Shown here: positions 62,106 through 64,000 of the stretch, piece by piece
How positions within the stretch are numbered: position 1 is the first letter of the stretch
Layout: every line of letters starts with the position of its first letter
The notes under the pieces: generated by a model
Seen by the model: only the letters and a program-made list of their open reading frames with translations
Told to the model about the DNA's origin: nothing
Database searches by the model: none
Translations under genes and position numbers: made by a program
Source of the DNA: Bacillota bacterium
GTDB lineage: Bacteria; Bacillota; Clostridia; Acetivibrionales; DSM-1351
Length of the DNA: 64,000 nucleotides
NCBI GenBank assembly: GCA_023416275.1
Contig: JAEZIB010000091.1
Coordinates: 11,997-75,996, forward strand
Reading direction: 5' to 3'

Positions 62106-62726
62106 CTATATTACCCACTGGATATATACAGCTATTATGAGCATAGTCACAGATAAAACAGGACTAAGCTCAATATAATTTTGCGCCTCATTCTTTGCAC
62201 TGCTTTTTGTTTTCTGCAGTATTATTCCTATTACGTATATAAATAATGATGTCACTATATTATCAATAATAAAGAAGTTTAAAAAGGACTGCAAGCTTGA
62301 TATTGGCGATATTTCTATTAAATACTCAGGCAAGAACAGTACATATAATATATATAATATTCTCCAACTGGTATTGATTAAAATGATTGAACTTTTATTT
62401 ATTCTATATCTGCTTACTACTCTGAAAATTGTGTAAACTGCAAGACTCTCTAGAACAATTGAAACTGCCGGATTTATCACATAATCAATTCTTACAGGAG
62501 CAAATAGATCAACAAGCTTAATAATAGCTGCAATCAGAGCTGTAATTATTACCGACCAATGCTTACCAGTTTTCAGATAAACGATTTTCATAAAGTAAAA
62601 GGCTATTGGGAACCAAAGCATCCAACCTAATTTTACTGGCAAAATATGCAGCGCATGCCCTAAAGTAGCTTCCACAAGTCCCCATATTGCACCATAAAAA
62701 GCTATAATACAAATGTGCTTTTTCAT
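62106..62726 (-). CDS. Unknown six-helix membrane protein in molybdenum hydroxylase locus
   Basis: I do not recognise a family. The 206 residues hold about six membrane segments, with an N-terminal IIAFYGAIWGLVEATLGHAL, a middle INPAVSIVLESLAVY and a basic loop RYRINK. Its size and layout are like those of small transporter components (ECF S-type) or chaperone-like membrane proteins, but this is not shown by any motif I can see. GGGGAG lies seven bases before the ATG. It lies between the 2Fe-2S subunit and the MobA-like gene. Confidence 0.65.
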   Translation of the reverse strand: MKKHICIIAFYGAIWGLVEATLGHALHILPVKLGWMLWFPIAFYFMKIVYLKTGKHWSVIITALIAAIIKLVDLFAPVRIDYVINPAVSIVLESLAVYTIFRVVSRYRINKSSIILINTSWRILYILYVLFLPEYLIEISPISSLQSFLNFFIIDNIVTSLFIYVIGIILQKTKSSAKNEAQNYIELSPVLSVTMLIIAVYIQWVI

Positions 62727-62746
62727 AGCAAATCTCCCCTCAATAT

Positions 62747-62783
62747 AAAATAACTAGGTTATTTTATTCACCCAGTTATTTTT
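62747..62783 (-). terminator. Weak hairpin between the 2Fe-2S subunit and membrane protein genes
   Basis: On minus, AAATAACTGGG and CCTAGTTATTT pair imperfectly, with T-rich sequence after. It could reduce read-through into the accessory genes. Confidence 0.4.
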
Positions 62784-62800
62784 ATTACTAATTTTCTATT

Positions 62801-63280
62801 TTAATTACTATCTTTTTGAAGCTCAAGCGCCTTTTTTACTGCAATCTTAATTTCTTCTCCTCCTGTGCACCTGCAGATATTTGACTCAAGCCACTCAATA
62901 ATGACGTTATCGTCAGCATCGGGATGTAGGGTTATCAGTCCATAGCTGTTCATTATAAAACCAGGCGTGCAGTAACCGCATTGAAATGCCCAACTGTCAA
63001 TAAATGACTGCTGAATTTTTGTGTTATTCAAGCCTTCTATGGTAGTAATCTTGTGGCCTATTGCTTCAACAGCCAGCATAAGGCAGGACTTTACAGGCCA
63101 TCCGTCCACTAAAACCGTACAAGCGCCACAGTCGCCATTTTCACAGCCGGGTTTTGCGCCTGAAAGCCCCAATTGCTCACGCAGTGCCCACAAAAGAGTA
63201 TCTGCTGGTCTTACGAATAGTTTTCTTTTCTCATTATTAACATCTATTTCAATCTCACTTTTACCTGATATCCTGAGCAT
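62801..63280 (-). CDS. Molybdenum hydroxylase 2Fe-2S subunit
   Basis: The 159-residue protein is the small iron-sulfur subunit of the xanthine dehydrogenase/CO dehydrogenase family. The first cluster motif is CENGDCGACTVLVDG with a later SC, and the second is CGYCTPGF and CRCTGG. It passes electrons from the molybdenum centre to FAD. It lies 14 bases after the FAD subunit. The large molybdopterin subunit is not found downstream, so it is probably beyond the right edge or elsewhere. Confidence 0.95.
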   Translation of the reverse strand: MLRISGKSEIEIDVNNEKRKLFVRPADTLLWALREQLGLSGAKPGCENGDCGACTVLVDGWPVKSCLMLAVEAIGHKITTIEGLNNTKIQQSFIDSWAFQCGYCTPGFIMNSYGLITLHPDADDNVIIEWLESNICRCTGGEEIKIAVKKALELQKDSN

Positions 63281-63294
63281 ATTTTTTCACTCCC

Positions 63295-64000
63295 TTAACT
63301 CACTCCAACTGCTTTCATAGCATCAAATATGATATCCCTTAAAACAAATTTCCGGTACTCTGCACAGCCCAATATATCCTCAATCACTGTTCCCGGAATA
63401 TGAGATATTGCTGCTTTTATTCTATCTTCTACAGCCATTTCCTTATTATTCAAATCCTTTTCCATATTACCTGACCTAAAAGGAAAATCACACAAACCAC
63501 TGAACGCAATTCTGATATTGTTGTCTTTATTAAGAGCTGTAGCTGTAATAAGCGGATAATCAATCTTTTCTTTTTTTACCTTCTTAACATGGAAATACGG
63601 AAGATTAATAAAACTTGCATTAATGATAAATTGTACTATCAGTTCTCCCCTTGACAATCTTAAGCCTTCACTGAAAACCTCTGACAGCGGCACTGTTTTC
63701 CAGCAGTAGCCGCCTTCAATTACAACATTACAATCAGAGAGCATAAGTGGTAATATTGCTTCACGGTATATAATAGTCCCGCAAACATTACCTCCCAAAG
63801 TCACTTTATCCTGTATTGTATGATCCGCCACTCTTTTTACTGTCTGGCTTAGCAATGGAAATAAATTCTTCTCAGCAATCTGCGTGAGGGTTACGGCAGA
63901 ACCAATTACTAAATTCTCATTTTCAAATTTATTTTCAATACATTCTGGTATTGCCTTTATATCAATTACTGCACCTGTATATATGTTGCTAATCCTACCC
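63295..64000 (-). CDS. Molybdenum hydroxylase FAD-binding subunit, partial
   Basis: The gene is open to the right edge, so its N-terminus is missing. The visible part begins GRISNIYTGAVIDIKAIPEC, continues NLVIGSAVTLTQIAEK, and includes QDKVTLGGNVCGTIIYREA (TLGGN FAD-binding motif) and the CODH-type C-terminal domain to the stop at 63295. It transfers electrons from the iron-sulfur subunit to the final acceptor. It is the first gene of the visible operon. Confidence 0.88.
   Translation of the reverse strand, partial: GRISNIYTGAVIDIKAIPECIENKFENENLVIGSAVTLTQIAEKNLFPLLSQTVKRVADHTIQDKVTLGGNVCGTIIYREAILPLMLSDCNVVIEGGYCWKTVPLSEVFSEGLRLSRGELIVQFIINASFINLPYFHVKKVKKEKIDYPLITATALNKDNNIRIAFSGLCDFPFRSGNMEKDLNNKEMAVEDRIKAAISHIPGTVIEDILGCAEYRKFVLRDIIFDAMKAVGVS

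Overview
The window is an AT-rich stretch of bacterial chromosome. Gene content points to a strictly anaerobic Clostridia member of the Bacillota, most like the mesophilic cellulolytic Ruminiclostridium/Hungateiclostridium group. The evidence is a combined Mre/Min cluster with radC and maf, MecA, pyruvate kinase with the extra C-terminal PEP-utiliser-like domain, an O2-type H-NOX chemoreceptor of the kind found in obligate anaerobes, strong GGAGG or GGGGG ribosome binding sites, and frequent TTG/GTG starts. The genus is an inference. There is no prophage, CRISPR array, rRNA or tRNA that I can see, and no complete transposase gene.

Layout. 1-9.7 kb: a minus-strand cell-shape and division cluster reading maf, radC, mreB, mreC, mreD, PBP2, minC, minD, minE and an mgsA-like gene, then the 5' part of an unknown membrane-anchored protein cut by the window edge. 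10.1-13 kb: mecA on plus, then a PRC-barrel protein and a membrane/TPR-like protein on minus. 13.5-20.7 kb: a tartrate/D-malate-type dehydrogenase, Lon, pyruvate kinase and citrate synthase, all minus. 21-25.8 kb: a SEC-C protein, a long gene-free inverted-repeat element, a DUF4397 protein, AsnA and NADP isocitrate dehydrogenase. 26-39 kb: an H-NOX chemoreceptor, a 2918-residue cyclic beta-1,2-glucan synthase-like enzyme and a second chemoreceptor. 39-49.4 kb: a secreted GLUG/Ig-like/RCC1 protein, PflA, a small membrane protein, an M48 protease, an isoaspartyl dipeptidase and a polar amino-acid ABC transporter. 50-57.3 kb: an L,D-transpeptidase, Asd, an 821-residue protein with a cyclic-nucleotide-binding-like N-terminus, RidA and ProA. 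57.7-60.9 kb: AzlD/AzlC, an AIM24-family protein and a P-loop kinase. 61-64 kb: part of a molybdenum hydroxylase locus (THEP1-like NTPase, MobA/MocA-like nucleotidyltransferase, unknown membrane protein, 2Fe-2S subunit, FAD subunit cut by the window end).

How the genes fit together. The Mre/PBP2 proteins build the lateral wall, Min places the septum, and the L,D-transpeptidase and M48 protease act at the envelope. Citrate synthase and isocitrate dehydrogenase supply 2-oxoglutarate; Asd, AsnA, ProA, RidA and IadA handle the aspartate and glutamate families. The two chemoreceptors flank the glucan synthase.

The most unusual feature is the intergenic DNA. At least four small dispersed repeat families occupy most gaps longer than 300 bases. 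R1 is a 105-220 bp element with ATAACG ends and a conserved folded core, with one copy carrying another palindromic repeat inside it. R2 is an element built on ACTCAACTTTCGCA-type ends, one copy lying inside a ~440 bp nested inverted repeat. R3 is a palindromic element of about 36-46 bp. R4 is a ~40 bp palindrome. There is also one MITE with IS6/IS1182-like ends. Gene-level points worth a look are an MgsA-like protein lacking the catalytic Asp, an isoaspartyl dipeptidase with Glu where the carboxylated Lys is expected, and a terminator hairpin in the leader of the glucan synthase gene.
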